Source of the DNA: a virus
IMG/VR virus record: IMGVR_UViG_3300031788_000059
Coordinates: 1 to 35,897 of that record
Length of the DNA: 35,897 nucleotides
Reading direction: 5' to 3' (one strand)
Numbering within the stretch: position 1 is the stretch's first letter; every line of letters starts with the position of its first letter. The position numbers were made by a program, and so were the translations under genes. Shown here one piece after another: positions 1 through 7,392 of the stretch. The notes below the pieces were generated by a model that worked only from the letters and a program-made list of their open reading frames with translations, made no database searches and was not told where the DNA came from.

Positions 1-1796
1 GCAGCTTTAGACAGAAGCTCTTTAAGTTTCGCTTCTTCAAATGCATGCTGAATATTTTGAGCTTCGCTTTGAACGGCTGCTGCTTGTTGTTCTTGTTCTT
101 GTAAGAATGGAATGATCTCTCCTTTGCCTGTAATATTCAGTTTAGGAATGATCATACTTGGCGGGAACACTTCACGTCCAAATGCTTGGTTCATATCCAT
201 CATCTGCTGAGCTTGCAAATTCTGTTGAGTAGGAGTTAAGTCTGATTCTTCTACTAATACCTGGAATTTAGAGAATATTTTGCTATAGAAGAATGAAGTT
301 GGCTTTTCTCCAATCAATAACTTCACTTTCTCTGCATTCCAATTATTGAGAACTATCTTAAGTAATCTGTCTCCTAACATCTTATCTGAGAAATCCCACT
401 GATCGAAATATTTCTGGAAAACCATCAAGTTTGCGGCTTGTTTCATTAGAAGCGTAAGACTGGAAATCTGTTTATCTTGCTGACCTGACCAATTCTCTAT
501 ATTTATTCCTGATGTGGTGTAGATCAAATTCATCATCTGATCACCAAGAGCGATGTCAGACTCAGGAACTCCACTAGGGACAATCTTTTCGCAGTCTGTC
601 ATGTCATATCCTTCATTGATAATGACATCCCATCCCTGTCCTGATTTCTTTAGATTATCTTCATTAGATACTGCCCCAACTTTACGTTTCCATCCCGCAT
701 TAATTGTCGCTGCCGTTATGTCATTATTGGTGATGATACGCCAATTAAATAGGAATTGAGGATCTCGCATGGTTCTTACGAGTCCACGAGCTCTTAAATC
801 GTAGTAGTTTTGATGTGGTTCATAATTCCAGACGTATGGGATAAAGGGACATTCATCAAATCCTAATGGATTATCCCCTTGATACATCAACTGATCATTG
901 AGAATAGTAGCTAGTTTCCAGCATGGGACGGTAACATTAACTTCTTCCATGTCAGGGATGTTGTAGAGTAATTCTTCTAGGTCTGCAGTAGCAGCAAAAT
1001 CGAAAAATTGATTTCTGCTGTGAGAGTACAAACGTTTCTTCTTCTTTTTCCACTTGTACCATACATAACTGAGAACCATGAGGTCGTTTCTGGCCATATT
1101 ATAATTTTCAGGTAAGAAATAGAAACTTCCGTACCTCTGCGGAGTGCCAGCCATAGGAGCAATCGCTTCGAGTTTATCTGGAAAACGATCTTCGGCTTCC
1201 TTTTTGCTGATGTATTCTTGACACCAAACGAATTGAGCATCGGACATATCAGGGTTTCTAAAGTAAGGATCGACAAGGAAAGCATTGTATTCCCAAACTT
1301 TTACTTTTAAATCACCTTGTGCAGCATCTTCAGAATAGTCCAAATAAGGTTGTAATAGGCACATTCCAGAGATAGCAGCCAATTCTTTTGCTTTTGATTT
1401 CTGCTCATGGATTGAACCCATGTTTGCGCAATGCGTTATTAACTTCGTATATTGATCTGTAGTTTGAGGATCTGATCCTTCACATGGAACATAGTTGAAA
1501 TTCTTTCTATGCTGTCTTTCGTAACCAGTGATCATGTTGACTGGTTGCTGGATGATATTGAAGTAATACTGATTATATGAACTGGTGGGAGAAAAGTTAA
1601 AGTATCGGTTTACAAACGTCTGAGAGCCAGCATAAAATAGAGTGTCGATATTGGATTGATTCCATCTCGATTGTTCGATTGGCTGAAATTTGGAATATAG
1701 ATTATCCAACCATTGTCGGACGTTACCTTGGTTGGGCTCAAGTGCATTATTCCAAGGAGGATAGTAGAATGAAATATCAGACTCCGGGTTGAAGTG
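1..1796 (-). CDS. Portal protein, P22-type; C-terminus cut by window edge
   Basis: Translating the minus strand gives at least 598 codons without a stop, running off the left edge. The dodecameric portal forms the DNA channel at one head vertex and docks terminase and tail. The frame carries features typical of P22-type podovirus portals: an early helical segment containing PVNMITGYERQHRKNF, a middle region with the WSGQQDKQISSLTLLMKQ helix, and a Gln/Glu-rich helical C-terminus. Its place directly downstream of terL in the same operon agrees. The conserved-looking N-terminus (HFNPESDISFYYPPWN) begins immediately after an in-frame TAG, and the next in-frame ATG is about 80 codons in. True initiation is therefore unclear. 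The portal identity is secure; the start is not. Confidence 0.85.
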
Positions 1797-1811
1797 CTAA
1801 GTGTAAAACAT
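1797..1811 (-). other. ATG and three codons followed by in-frame amber, ahead of the portal frame
   Basis: On the minus strand the order is ATG TTT TAC ACT TAG, then CAC TTC AAC of the portal frame, all in one phase. The ATG lies 9 nt after the stop of the upstream gene and has no clear Shine-Dalgarno sequence. Read through, it would give MFYT-X-HFNPES. TAG ends other genes here (the 52-aa RHH gene, the 107-aa gene at 19263), so a genome-wide TAG reassignment is unlikely. The options are readthrough, a non-ATG start, a nonsense mutation or a base error. Confidence 0.6.
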
Positions 1812-1820
1812 AGTAGTTAT

Positions 1821-2528
1821 TTATTCAAGTTCCTCATCTCCAAATATTTCTCTTCTTAATTCAAGGTGATTAATTTTTTCAGCCAAAGTTCTTCTTGATG
1901 GATGTCTTAATTTTCTTATAGATTTGGCATATATCATTCTAACCCTTTCTCTACTTACACCAATAATCTTCCCTATTGCTTCGTATGTTTTAGCTTTTTC
2001 TCCTAAAATTCCTAATCTGTGCATGATAACTTTAATTTCTCTATTTTCAAGAGTAGCAAGCAAGCGCCCCAAATTATCATCCGGATCTTCAATCGGATCT
2101 TCCTTATTATAATCCGGATCTTCAATCGGATCTTCCTTATTATAATTCAATGGTTTCTTAACCATTTCATAGCCATCGCATCTAAATTCAAGTTCGATAT
2201 TCTTTTTAATTCCTTCACTCTGCATCTTTTTCAAAGTGCTTTCTATTTCATTTAGGCGTTTTCCAATGTATTTGATTTCCCCAAAAGTTTGACAAGTATC
2301 CATCTTTTCAAATCGTTCAACATCTTTAGAAAATTTAGTCATTTCTCTATTGAAATCTGCCAATATCATTCTCAATTTTGAGTCGTTAATTGGGATAGGT
2401 GCTAGATATTTAATATCAGTAGTACTCTTCAAACATTCTACAATTCCTTGAATAGGAATGATTAAATTGATTATATGTGTTTCAAGCTTAGCCAGTCTTC
2501 TCGATATTTCTTTGATGTCTTCTTCCAT
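1821..2528 (-). CDS. Sigma70 region-4-like DNA-binding protein with coiled-coil N-terminus
   Basis: This is a 235-aa protein. Residues 1-110 look helical or coiled-coil, residues 128-150 are an acidic 11-residue tandem repeat (YNKEDPIEDPD twice), and residues 162-213 closely resemble region 4 of a primary sigma factor. That last part includes GVSRERVRMIYAKSIRKLRHP, which matches the HTH that contacts the -35 element and the following 'RKLRHPSR' signature. Regions 2 and 3 are absent, so it is not a complete sigma factor. It could modulate host polymerase, bind DNA at packaging, or redirect transcription late. The gene lies between terL and portal, an unusual place for a regulator. Its start overlaps the upstream stop as TAATG. 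The HTH assignment is firm; the role is inferred. Confidence 0.8.
   Translation of the reverse strand: MEEDIKEISRRLAKLETHIINLIIPIQGIVECLKSTTDIKYLAPIPINDSKLRMILADFNREMTKFSKDVERFEKMDTCQTFGEIKYIGKRLNEIESTLKKMQSEGIKKNIELEFRCDGYEMVKKPLNYNKEDPIEDPDYNKEDPIEDPDDNLGRLLATLENREIKVIMHRLGILGEKAKTYEAIGKIIGVSRERVRMIYAKSIRKLRHPSRRTLAEKINHLELRREIFGDEELE
2079..2144 (-). repeat. Two exact 33-bp tandem direct repeats within the sigma-like gene
   Basis: Two identical 33-bp units (2079-2111 and 2112-2144) lie head to tail and encode the duplicated acidic linker YNKEDPIEDPD. The unit is a multiple of three, so copy number can change without breaking the frame. It probably arose by slippage. Confidence 0.9.
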
Positions 2529-2713
2529 TAAGATTCATTTTCCTTTGTTAAAATAAAATAATCCCATCCGGTTATATTGCATCCTCCAACTAAACAGCCT
2601 TCTTCATCTCTAAAAGTAATATTTCCATTATCGGAAATACTAGCTGTTTCCGCATATATTACGATTTGTGATGAATGGCTTGAATATCTTCTTTCAATTA
2701 TGTATTTTTTCAT
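2528..2713 (-). CDS. Hypothetical protein, 61 aa
   Basis: This is a small gene between terL and the sigma-like gene, joined to both by TAATG stop/start overlaps, which supports it being translated. The product begins MKKYIIERRYSSHSSQIVIY and looks like a small beta-rich domain with two cysteines (GCLVGGCNITGWDYF). I do not recognise the family. It has no signal peptide or membrane segment. Confidence 0.65.
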   Translation of the reverse strand: MKKYIIERRYSSHSSQIVIYAETASISDNGNITFRDEEGCLVGGCNITGWDYFILTKENES

Positions 2714-3993
2714 TAAAAACCTCTTTGTCCAAATCTATTATTCCAGTTCTTTAAATGATCTTTATCATTCTTATATGGTTCATACACAGACACTTTATGA
2801 GTAGCAATCGCATAACGTAAAGCATCGATAGCATGATCGTCTTTCTTTACTGGCTCATCATATCCTCTTTCTGATGCTTTCTTATTCCAAACATATCCTT
2901 CTATTTCACGTATTAGATTCTTGCATTCCGCACAGACTACAAGTGTTCCTTTCTTCATCTCTGAGGTCATTATGAAGATTCCGTCTTCCACTTCATTATT
3001 AGCATTTACGGTATGCAATCCCCTTCTACCAAGCTCTATTTTGAATGACGCTGCGCTTGGATCAATATAGACATTCTTTACGTCGTATGGCTCTAAGAAT
3101 TGTTGAACGTCATTAGCTAATTCGCTATTTGTCTTTTGTCTTTCTTGTTTAGTTGGATCCCAATAGAACTCCTTTTCTACCCACAATTTCTTTCCTTCTT
3201 GGGTATATCGTCCCGTACTCACCCCGATAAGCAAGCATGCAAAAGGATTAGAAGCGCCATAATCAATAGAGGAAATCCAATATTCAGCAGCTGCAGGCGG
3301 CCTGGGTACGACATGTATTTTCTTATCGAAGAAGTCAAAGATCGCGCCTTCTGCAAGACACCACAAACCAAGATAATTACGCTTGTAAAAAACCCCAGTA
3401 GAAGAATTACGGATGCGGTCCTTATAATCTTGACCCACGTACGGAGTATCTTCCATTGCAAAGTGAAGCGCATAGTAGTTAGGATCTCCTTCTTCTGCTT
3501 TATCTATCCATTGTTTGAGTTTATGGCTTGGATAACTTGGGTTCATTGCTGCATAGCCTTTGCTATGAGAGAGAGATAGTCTAGAATCGATCATATCGGT
3601 GATGGAATCAGGATAGAGTGTCATCTCATCGCAATAGACTAGACTCATTGTTAGACCTTGAAAACTACCGACTGAGCCTTCATCCTTGGCGCCAAGGACA
3701 GTTATCTGCTTATCTCTGAAATATAACTTCTTACCGGACCACGTGCAGAATGGCCGATAAATGGACATCTCAGGAGATTCCATCAGCATGCGCACCACGT
3801 TTCTATATGCAGTATCGAAAGTATGTCCAACGATAAATATTTGGGAATCAGGACAAAGGAATGCTTGATGCATGAAAGTGAACACAGTACAAACAGTTTT
3901 ACCGGTACGGACTGCACCATGAGCTAGATGCCATTTAGCTTTTGAGCCATTCTTAATGAATTCAAGTTGTTTTTTGGAGAACGGTTCTTGCAT
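2713..3993 (-). CDS. terL: Terminase large subunit
   Basis: The 426-aa packaging motor has an N-terminal ATPase and a C-terminal RNase H-fold nuclease. A Walker A motif GAVRTGKT lies at residues 26-33, and Walker B with the catalytic carboxylate (LVYCDE) ends at D122-E123. The nuclease domain begins with IDYG (D244), continues with YIDPSAASF, and ends with the acidic DHAIDALRYAI. Length and motif order fit the Terminase_3/6 type that cuts and translocates DNA into the prohead. It lies downstream of terS, and its stop overlaps the next gene as TAATG. The gene starts at ATG 3993. The 135-nt gap to terS is partly filled by a small gene on the opposite strand. Confidence 0.95.
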   Translation of the reverse strand: MQEPFSKKQLEFIKNGSKAKWHLAHGAVRTGKTVCTVFTFMHQAFLCPDSQIFIVGHTFDTAYRNVVRMLMESPEMSIYRPFCTWSGKKLYFRDKQITVLGAKDEGSVGSFQGLTMSLVYCDEMTLYPDSITDMIDSRLSLSHSKGYAAMNPSYPSHKLKQWIDKAEEGDPNYYALHFAMEDTPYVGQDYKDRIRNSSTGVFYKRNYLGLWCLAEGAIFDFFDKKIHVVPRPPAAAEYWISSIDYGASNPFACLLIGVSTGRYTQEGKKLWVEKEFYWDPTKQERQKTNSELANDVQQFLEPYDVKNVYIDPSAASFKIELGRRGLHTVNANNEVEDGIFIMTSEMKKGTLVVCAECKNLIREIEGYVWNKKASERGYDEPVKKDDHAIDALRYAIATHKVSVYEPYKNDKDHLKNWNNRFGQRGF

Positions 3994-4018
3994 AATAAAT
4001 ATTTAAATCAGGAGATCT

Positions 4019-4201
4019 ATGGAAGAACTTAAGAAGCCAAGTAAACGTGAATTAGTAGACATGCTAGCAGAGATGAATAAAAACATTGAGAATTTACCAC
4101 AGCATGCGATGATTGGTTTCATTACGAATTATGACTTGTCCGCGTTATTGATATTGTTAGAGGCGATATTTAGATCTGACTTAGCAGATTTACCGGATTG
4201 A
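4019..4201 (+). CDS. Small right-facing protein antisense to the terS end, 60 aa
   Basis: The ORF is preceded by a good Shine-Dalgarno sequence (AGGAG, 5 nt before the ATG) and encodes a plausible soluble helical peptide (PSKRELVDMLAEMNKN, then NLPQHAMIGFITNYDLSALL). It lies in the gap between terS and terL and overlaps the terS 3' end by 73 nt in antisense. All neighbours face left, so it would need its own promoter. None is obvious upstream, inside terL. The function is unknown. Confidence 0.5.
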   Translation: MEELKKPSKRELVDMLAEMNKNIENLPQHAMIGFITNYDLSALLILLEAIFRSDLADLPD

Positions 4202-4551
4202 TTTTGGCTGAGTAGATTCATAATGGCTGTGAATTTCTCGATATCTTCCGGTTTGACATTTGCTTGTTCGGGTTGATCTTTTTGTCCTAGATATTGTTTA
4301 CCTAGCCATATAGCCATCGCAGTATTTTTATTAGCTAATTTGAATTGCACACGTCTAAGCGAGCATTTCCCACCTTCAGATAGCTTTTTATATACGGTCG
4401 GAAATTCCTCCCCATAATGCTTTTCTGCTCTTTCATATAATGTGGATTTTGCGACTTTACACATAGAGGCTAATTCTTCATGTGTGCATTGAATATGACA
4501 GAGTTCTTCGAATTTAGTCCAATCGATTGGTTTCTCTGGTCTGCCAGCCAT
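4129..4551 (-). CDS. terS: Terminase small subunit
   Basis: The 140-aa protein lies directly upstream of terL. Residues 1-75 form an HTH-type DNA-recognition domain (GRPEKPIDWTKFEELC, then ELASMCKVAKSTLYERA), which is typical of small terminases that select the viral genome. The helical middle includes the common segment LANKNTAMAIWLGKQYLGQKD, and the C-terminus is Asn/Ser-rich and probably contacts TerL or portal. The start overlaps the upstream stop as TAATG. The 3' end overlaps an opposing 60-aa ORF. The assignment rests on the domain pattern plus synteny. Confidence 0.88.
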   Translation of the reverse strand: MAGRPEKPIDWTKFEELCHIQCTHEELASMCKVAKSTLYERAEKHYGEEFPTVYKKLSEGGKCSLRRVQFKLANKNTAMAIWLGKQYLGQKDQPEQANVKPEDIEKFTAIMNLLSQNQSGKSAKSDLNIASNNINNADKS

Positions 4552-4745
4552 TATTCAATCTCCATCACTATATTGACCTTTATCCCATCCGGCTCGCTTT
4601 GAAATTCATGAAGTGTTTCTTCTATACAATTCTTTATCGTAGGATCTGTTTCATCTACGGAATAGGGATCATGAAGCAAGAATTTCTTCTTCAATATCTT
4701 TGCGTTTTCTTCGTCTTTTACTGTAACGGTTAGTTCCGAAACCAT
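4551..4745 (-). CDS. Hypothetical protein, 64 aa
   Basis: This is a short acidic protein (starting MVSELTVTVKDEENAKILKK) just upstream of terS. It is coupled to both neighbours by TAATG overlaps. It contains no cysteine motif or membrane segment, and I do not recognise a family. Position suggests a packaging-operon accessory. Confidence 0.65.
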   Translation of the reverse strand: MVSELTVTVKDEENAKILKKKFLLHDPYSVDETDPTIKNCIEETLHEFQSEPDGIKVNIVMEIE

Positions 4746-5143
4746 TAAGATTCACCCTTCATTTTTTTCCTTCGAATGGTATTCATTTGATTCTTAAATT
4801 CTTCTACATCATCGATATGGACAATCCAGGTTACCCCATTTTTATGCGACGGAACTTTTTTCTTTTTCAAAGCGTAATAAACATATTGCTTTTCTAAAGA
4901 AATTAATTCTGCTGCTTGAGAAACTGAATAATGGAATTTTTTTTTATCAAATAGAATTCTTCCTCTTGGAGTTGATGTATGATCACATTTTCTATTTAAG
5001 AATTCATTTAGTTGTCTCTGAGTGATCTTCCATCTTTTTTCTACTTTAGATGCATGCAGCCTCTTTTCTTTGATAGCAATAAGCAAACCTTGTCGAGTCA
5101 TTCCCAATAAATTCGCTGCTTGTGTGGAAGTGAATTTTTCCAT
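4745..5143 (-). CDS. Double helix-turn-helix (excisionase/MerR-type) DNA-binding protein
   Basis: The 132-aa protein holds two tandem HTH_17-type domains. The first (residues 1-50) reads TSTQAANLLGMTRQGLLIAI then a KRLHASKVEKRWKIT wing. The second (about 70-115) reads YSVSQAAELISLEKQYVYYAL then KKKVPSHKNGVTWIV. Each matches the 'xxxEAAxxLgvs...vy.a...g.l.a.k.g..w.i' pattern of excisionase-family proteins. No integrase is seen, so a regulatory or genome-organising role is likelier than excision. The linker is Lys-rich. It is coupled to both neighbours by TAATG. Confidence 0.78.
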   Translation of the reverse strand: MEKFTSTQAANLLGMTRQGLLIAIKEKRLHASKVEKRWKITQRQLNEFLNRKCDHTSTPRGRILFDKKKFHYSVSQAAELISLEKQYVYYALKKKKVPSHKNGVTWIVHIDDVEEFKNQMNTIRRKKMKGES

Positions 5144-5547
5144 TATCTTAATCTTTGGCTTTCCATAATAGGCAAATTAGCTTCTGTGGGTACATAAACA
5201 ACTTGCATTTGGTTAGTTTGTAATCCCTGAATCCAAAGATAACGCAAATATCCTTCATTTCCACTTAATGAATCTCCAATAATTTTGTTAGCTTTAGCGA
5301 CTCCTTCAGCTCTTATAACTTCCGCATCTGCTAATGATTTTGCCGATTCTTTTTTAGCCACAGCTTCTAGCGTAGCGATCTGTCGGTTAGATTCTGCCCG
5401 AGCAAGTTCAGCTTCTCCAACTTTGCTTTGTTGCCATACATTCATTATCGGATCTATAAAATTGTTATAAATCCAAAGAGGAAATATAAATGCCAATATT
5501 ATTAGCAAGCATATTCCTTTGATCGTCTTTACATTATCTTCGTCCAT
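5143..5547 (-). CDS. Miniature SPFH/band-7-like membrane protein
   Basis: This 134-aa protein has one N-terminal transmembrane helix (residues about 9-30, IKGICLLIILAFIFPLWIY). It is followed by an Ala/Glu-rich coiled coil (AESNRQIATLEAVAKKESAK) and a C-terminal stretch (ANKIIGDSLSGNEGYLRYLW, ending VVYVPTEANLPI). That arrangement matches the anchor, coiled-coil and tail parts of prohibitin/SPFH proteins, while the globular SPFH domain itself is missing. It should sit in the host inner membrane and could oligomerise. A role in membrane scaffolding, or in modulating a host SPFH-protease complex, is conceivable but unproven. It is coupled to its neighbours by TAATG. Confidence 0.7.
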   Translation of the reverse strand: MDEDNVKTIKGICLLIILAFIFPLWIYNNFIDPIMNVWQQSKVGEAELARAESNRQIATLEAVAKKESAKSLADAEVIRAEGVAKANKIIGDSLSGNEGYLRYLWIQGLQTNQMQVVYVPTEANLPIMESQRLR

Positions 5548-5675
5548 TATTTTTTTCCTTTATTTGCCATTTTCTCATCATACTCGCATTTTTTATCTCG
5601 TATTTTATCATCTTTGATGAGCTTATTCATTTTTTTATCGATGCTTTTCTTGGCACCTTTGATTTCTTTGTCCAT
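5547..5675 (-). CDS. Tiny Lys/Asp-rich protein, 42 aa
   Basis: The gene runs from ATG 5675 to TAA 5547-5549 and overlaps both neighbours as TAATG. The product (MDKEIKGAKKSIDKKMNKLI...) is about one third lysine and likely a single amphipathic helix. The tight coupling is the main reason to accept it. Confidence 0.6.
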   Translation of the reverse strand: MDKEIKGAKKSIDKKMNKLIKDDKIRDKKCEYDEKMANKGKK

Positions 5676-5827
5676 TATTTTTTTCCCTTCTTTTTAATCT
5701 TAGCTCCTGATCTGCGTGCTTCACTCAAAGCAATTGCCACTGCTTGCCTTTGTGGCTTACCGTGCTCTACTTCAGTCTTGATATTTTTGCTAATTGTCTT
5801 TTGGCTTTTGCCTTTGGATAATGGCAT
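5675..5827 (-). CDS. Small basic phage protein, 50 aa
   Basis: The product begins MPLSKGKSQKTISKNIKTEV and continues GKPQRQAVAIALSEARRSG. This resembles a small basic family I recall from many phages ('SKGKS..ISkNI..e...GkpqkqAvAIAls.aR'), whose function is unknown. The end is strongly Lys-rich. The stop overlaps the next start as TAATG, and it appears to head the tightly coupled chain leading to terS/terL. Confidence 0.7.
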   Translation of the reverse strand: MPLSKGKSQKTISKNIKTEVEHGKPQRQAVAIALSEARRSGAKIKKKGKK

Positions 5828-5848
5828 GATTACCTAATTGGTTGTAAT

Positions 5849-5956
5849 TTAATTGCATCCACTTAATCCAATTAATCCAAGTGTAATGAGGACGAAAATA
5901 AGGCAAAGAAAATATGTCGTTAGCAACAAGAGTATTGAACTGCCAATAAATTTCAT
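5849..5956 (-). CDS. Tiny hydrophobic membrane peptide, 35 aa
   Basis: The frame runs from ATG 5956 to TAA 5849-5851. Nearly the whole peptide is one transmembrane helix (ILLLLTTYFLCLIFVLITLG) and it ends LIGLSGCN. The LSGC resembles a lipobox but leaves only one residue after the Cys, so a plain TM peptide is likelier than a lipoprotein. Small phage membrane peptides are often holins or exclusion factors, but nothing here proves either. The ribosome binding site is weak (TAGGTG). Confidence 0.45.
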   Translation of the reverse strand: MKFIGSSILLLLTTYFLCLIFVLITLGLIGLSGCN

Positions 5957-6014
5957 AAACACCTAGCGTTAAGGTATGATGATATTATTTAAAATTTTAT
6001 TTGTATACGAAATT

Positions 6015-6185
6015 TTATGAATTTGGATTAGGAGCTGTTAAGCTATTCATTTTTTCGTGAAGGATAGCTAGGACTGATAACATTGAGCTCTTTGAAGTGA
6101 TTGATACATTGGATTGACAGACTTGTTTTTCCATTAATAAATCCACAATCTGTTCAGCAGATAAGACGATCAAGTGTTCTTTCAT
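6015..6185 (-). CDS. Hypothetical protein, 56 aa
   Basis: The frame runs from ATG 6185, preceded by GAGG at suitable spacing, to TAA 6015-6017. The sequence (MKEHLIVLSAEQIVDLLMEK..., ending LHEKMNSLTAPNPNS) looks like a soluble two-helix peptide. The family is unknown. The ribosome binding site and leftward orientation fit the operon. Confidence 0.55.
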   Translation of the reverse strand: MKEHLIVLSAEQIVDLLMEKQVCQSNVSITSKSSMLSVLAILHEKMNSLTAPNPNS

Positions 6186-6256
6186 AAAATCCTCAAAAAG
6201 CTGCGGGTAAGTATTGGTCGTTGTTAAACACTATTTCTTTAAAAATAATATAAAGT

Positions 6257-6640
6257 TTACTTAAAAATTTCTTCATACTCAATTTCTATCATTACGGCGT
6301 ATTGGCGAGGATTTCCCCTCTTCTGGCTATATTCCCATGTCAACTCTTTGCTATCGTCAGCACGGCCGGCTGCTTTGCCGGGAATGATATTTTCTGCAAT
6401 TCCATCAGCCACCCATTTTAAGCTCATTGGCAAATTGTCATGCGCATCCAATGATCTAGGAGCTATGCGAGTCAAAGTAATCTTGCATGGCAAAGTAATC
6501 TTCGGTCTCTCTTTATTAAATGCAGTCTTAACCCACCTTTTTTGAAGAGTATGACGTTTGCTTTTCACATGATAATGCTCGCTACAATTACTTTCACTAG
6601 CAGTCTTGATTGGCAGTTGCCAAGTGATAACCTTCTTCAT
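6257..6640 (-). CDS. rusA: RusA-like Holliday junction resolvase
   Basis: The 127-aa length is typical for RusA (about 120 aa), a dimeric Mg-dependent endonuclease that cuts four-way junctions produced by recombination or replication. The conserved acidic block is visible: SLDAHDNLPMSLKWVADGI (D65, D68, D79), then GRADDSKELTWEY (D95-D96). This agrees with the catalytic Asp pattern R-x-D-x-DN...DG...DD of the family. It would process branches left by the ERF/YqaJ system before packaging. It starts at ATG 6640, with a 9-bp inverted repeat immediately upstream. Confidence 0.85.
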   Translation of the reverse strand: MKKVITWQLPIKTASESNCSEHYHVKSKRHTLQKRWVKTAFNKERPKITLPCKITLTRIAPRSLDAHDNLPMSLKWVADGIAENIIPGKAAGRADDSKELTWEYSQKRGNPRQYAVMIEIEYEEIFK

Positions 6641-6641
6641 T

Positions 6642-6681
6642 GAAACTCATAGACTTATTAAGCCATGAGTTTCGTTTTTTT
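6642..6681 (+). terminator. Inverted repeat followed by a T-run (plus-strand terminator candidate)
   Basis: The perfect 9-bp arms GAAACTCAT (6642-6650) and ATGAGTTTC (6665-6673) are separated by 14 nt. A G and seven T follow on the plus strand. It would stop rightward transcription entering rusA antisense. It lies just before the rusA start on the other strand, so an operator or leader hairpin is an alternative reading. Confidence 0.4.
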
Positions 6682-6726
6682 GGCATAAAATCGTCAATAA
6701 ATACTTTTAAATAATGGAAAAAATGG

Positions 6727-6800
6727 TATGATTTGGGCGCATATTGTCTTTTCATATTAGTGTGATTGTCTTGGGCTAACCATTCGTGGTTAGCCTTTTT
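6727..6800 (+). ncRNA. Candidate short plus-strand transcript between leftward genes
   Basis: An extended -10 element (TGGTATGAT; -10 at 6727-6732) is followed about 45 nt later by a strong intrinsic terminator, with no sensible ORF between. A transcript starting near 6739 would be about 60 nt, ending in the hairpin at 6774-6795. Its 3' end is antisense to the last codons of the 87-aa gene. The -35 region is poor, so expression is uncertain. Confidence 0.4.
6774..6800 (+). terminator. Rho-independent terminator with TTCG loop, plus strand
   Basis: The perfect 9-bp stem GGCTAACCA / TGGTTAGCC closes on a TTCG loop (6783-6786), followed by TTTTT CTTT. The T-run is only on the plus strand, although both flanking genes are leftward. 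Confidence 0.8.
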
Positions 6801-7053
6801 CTTTAAAAAAAATAGGAAAAACTTTCATATCAGAACTTTCTTCTCTAGAGTTTAAAAATTCATCAAATTCTTCTAGACACATGTCTTCAACTTCTTGTCC
6901 TATTTCTCGGTCATCATATTTTGCACTGTCTGAATATATTGCATAGAAAGAATTATCCTCTGGCTTATAGCTAATAATTTTAAATAAATTTAATGCAACA
7001 TATTCATACATGGGTCCGTTATAGGTCTGATATCCAAATTTAATAAATTTCAT
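6790..7053 (-). CDS. Small paralogous 'MKFIKF' protein 1, 87 aa
   Basis: This is the third member, in transcription order, of a tandem family of three. All begin MK-x-(I/F)-K-F with an aromatic, then a segment with Y and L leading to F/L-K-x-(I/F)-x-Y; here MKFIKFGYQTYNGPMYEYVA and LFKIISYKPEDNSFY. It is probably a small acidic beta-strand domain. The start overlaps the preceding stop (ATGA) and has AAGGA upstream. The function is unknown. A plus-strand terminator overlaps its stop codon. Confidence 0.7.
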   Translation of the reverse strand: MKFIKFGYQTYNGPMYEYVALNLFKIISYKPEDNSFYAIYSDSAKYDDREIGQEVEDMCLEEFDEFLNSREESSDMKVFPIFFKEKG

Positions 7054-7364
7054 TTTTGTTTTTCCTTTTTTACTTCACGCAAATGACATTCCATTTCTTC
7101 ATAATGACTTCCATCTTCTCTGATTTTAAATGGCCGATTTTCAAAAATGATAAGGGGATTATCTGTGAAAAGGAATCCTTCAAATTCATGCAGATCAATT
7201 TTTGAATGCCCGATCATGTATGTTTGTTTTCCTGAAATAAATTCAAATTGCCACATATCATTAGAAGAATCATAAGAAAAGGTTTTCAATTCTTCTAAAG
7301 AAAAATAATAATTTCTTACGTTTTCTGGGAATACACCTGGAAATATAAATTTAATTAATTTCAT
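7050..7364 (-). CDS. Small paralogous 'MKLIKF' protein 2, 104 aa
   Basis: The start is placed at ATG 7364, preceded by GAGG six bases away, rather than an upstream in-frame ATG at 7418 that would overlap the previous gene. The product begins MKLIKFIFPGVFPENVRNYY and continues FSLEELKTFSYDSSNDMWQF, the same plan as its two neighbours. It has a longer charged C-terminus (HLREVKKEKQK). It is soluble and the function is unknown. The stop overlaps the next start as ATGA. Confidence 0.7.
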   Translation of the reverse strand: MKLIKFIFPGVFPENVRNYYFSLEELKTFSYDSSNDMWQFEFISGKQTYMIGHSKIDLHEFEGFLFTDNPLIIFENRPFKIREDGSHYEEMECHLREVKKEKQK

Positions 7365-7392
7365 TTTTTCCTCATTGTTAAATATTTTTATT

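Noticed and set aside
1797-1799. Genome-wide reassignment of TAG to an amino acid
   Set aside because: TAG ends several good genes (for example at 22432-22434, 13971-13973 and the 107-aa gene at 19263) and no other gene shows an internal TAG.
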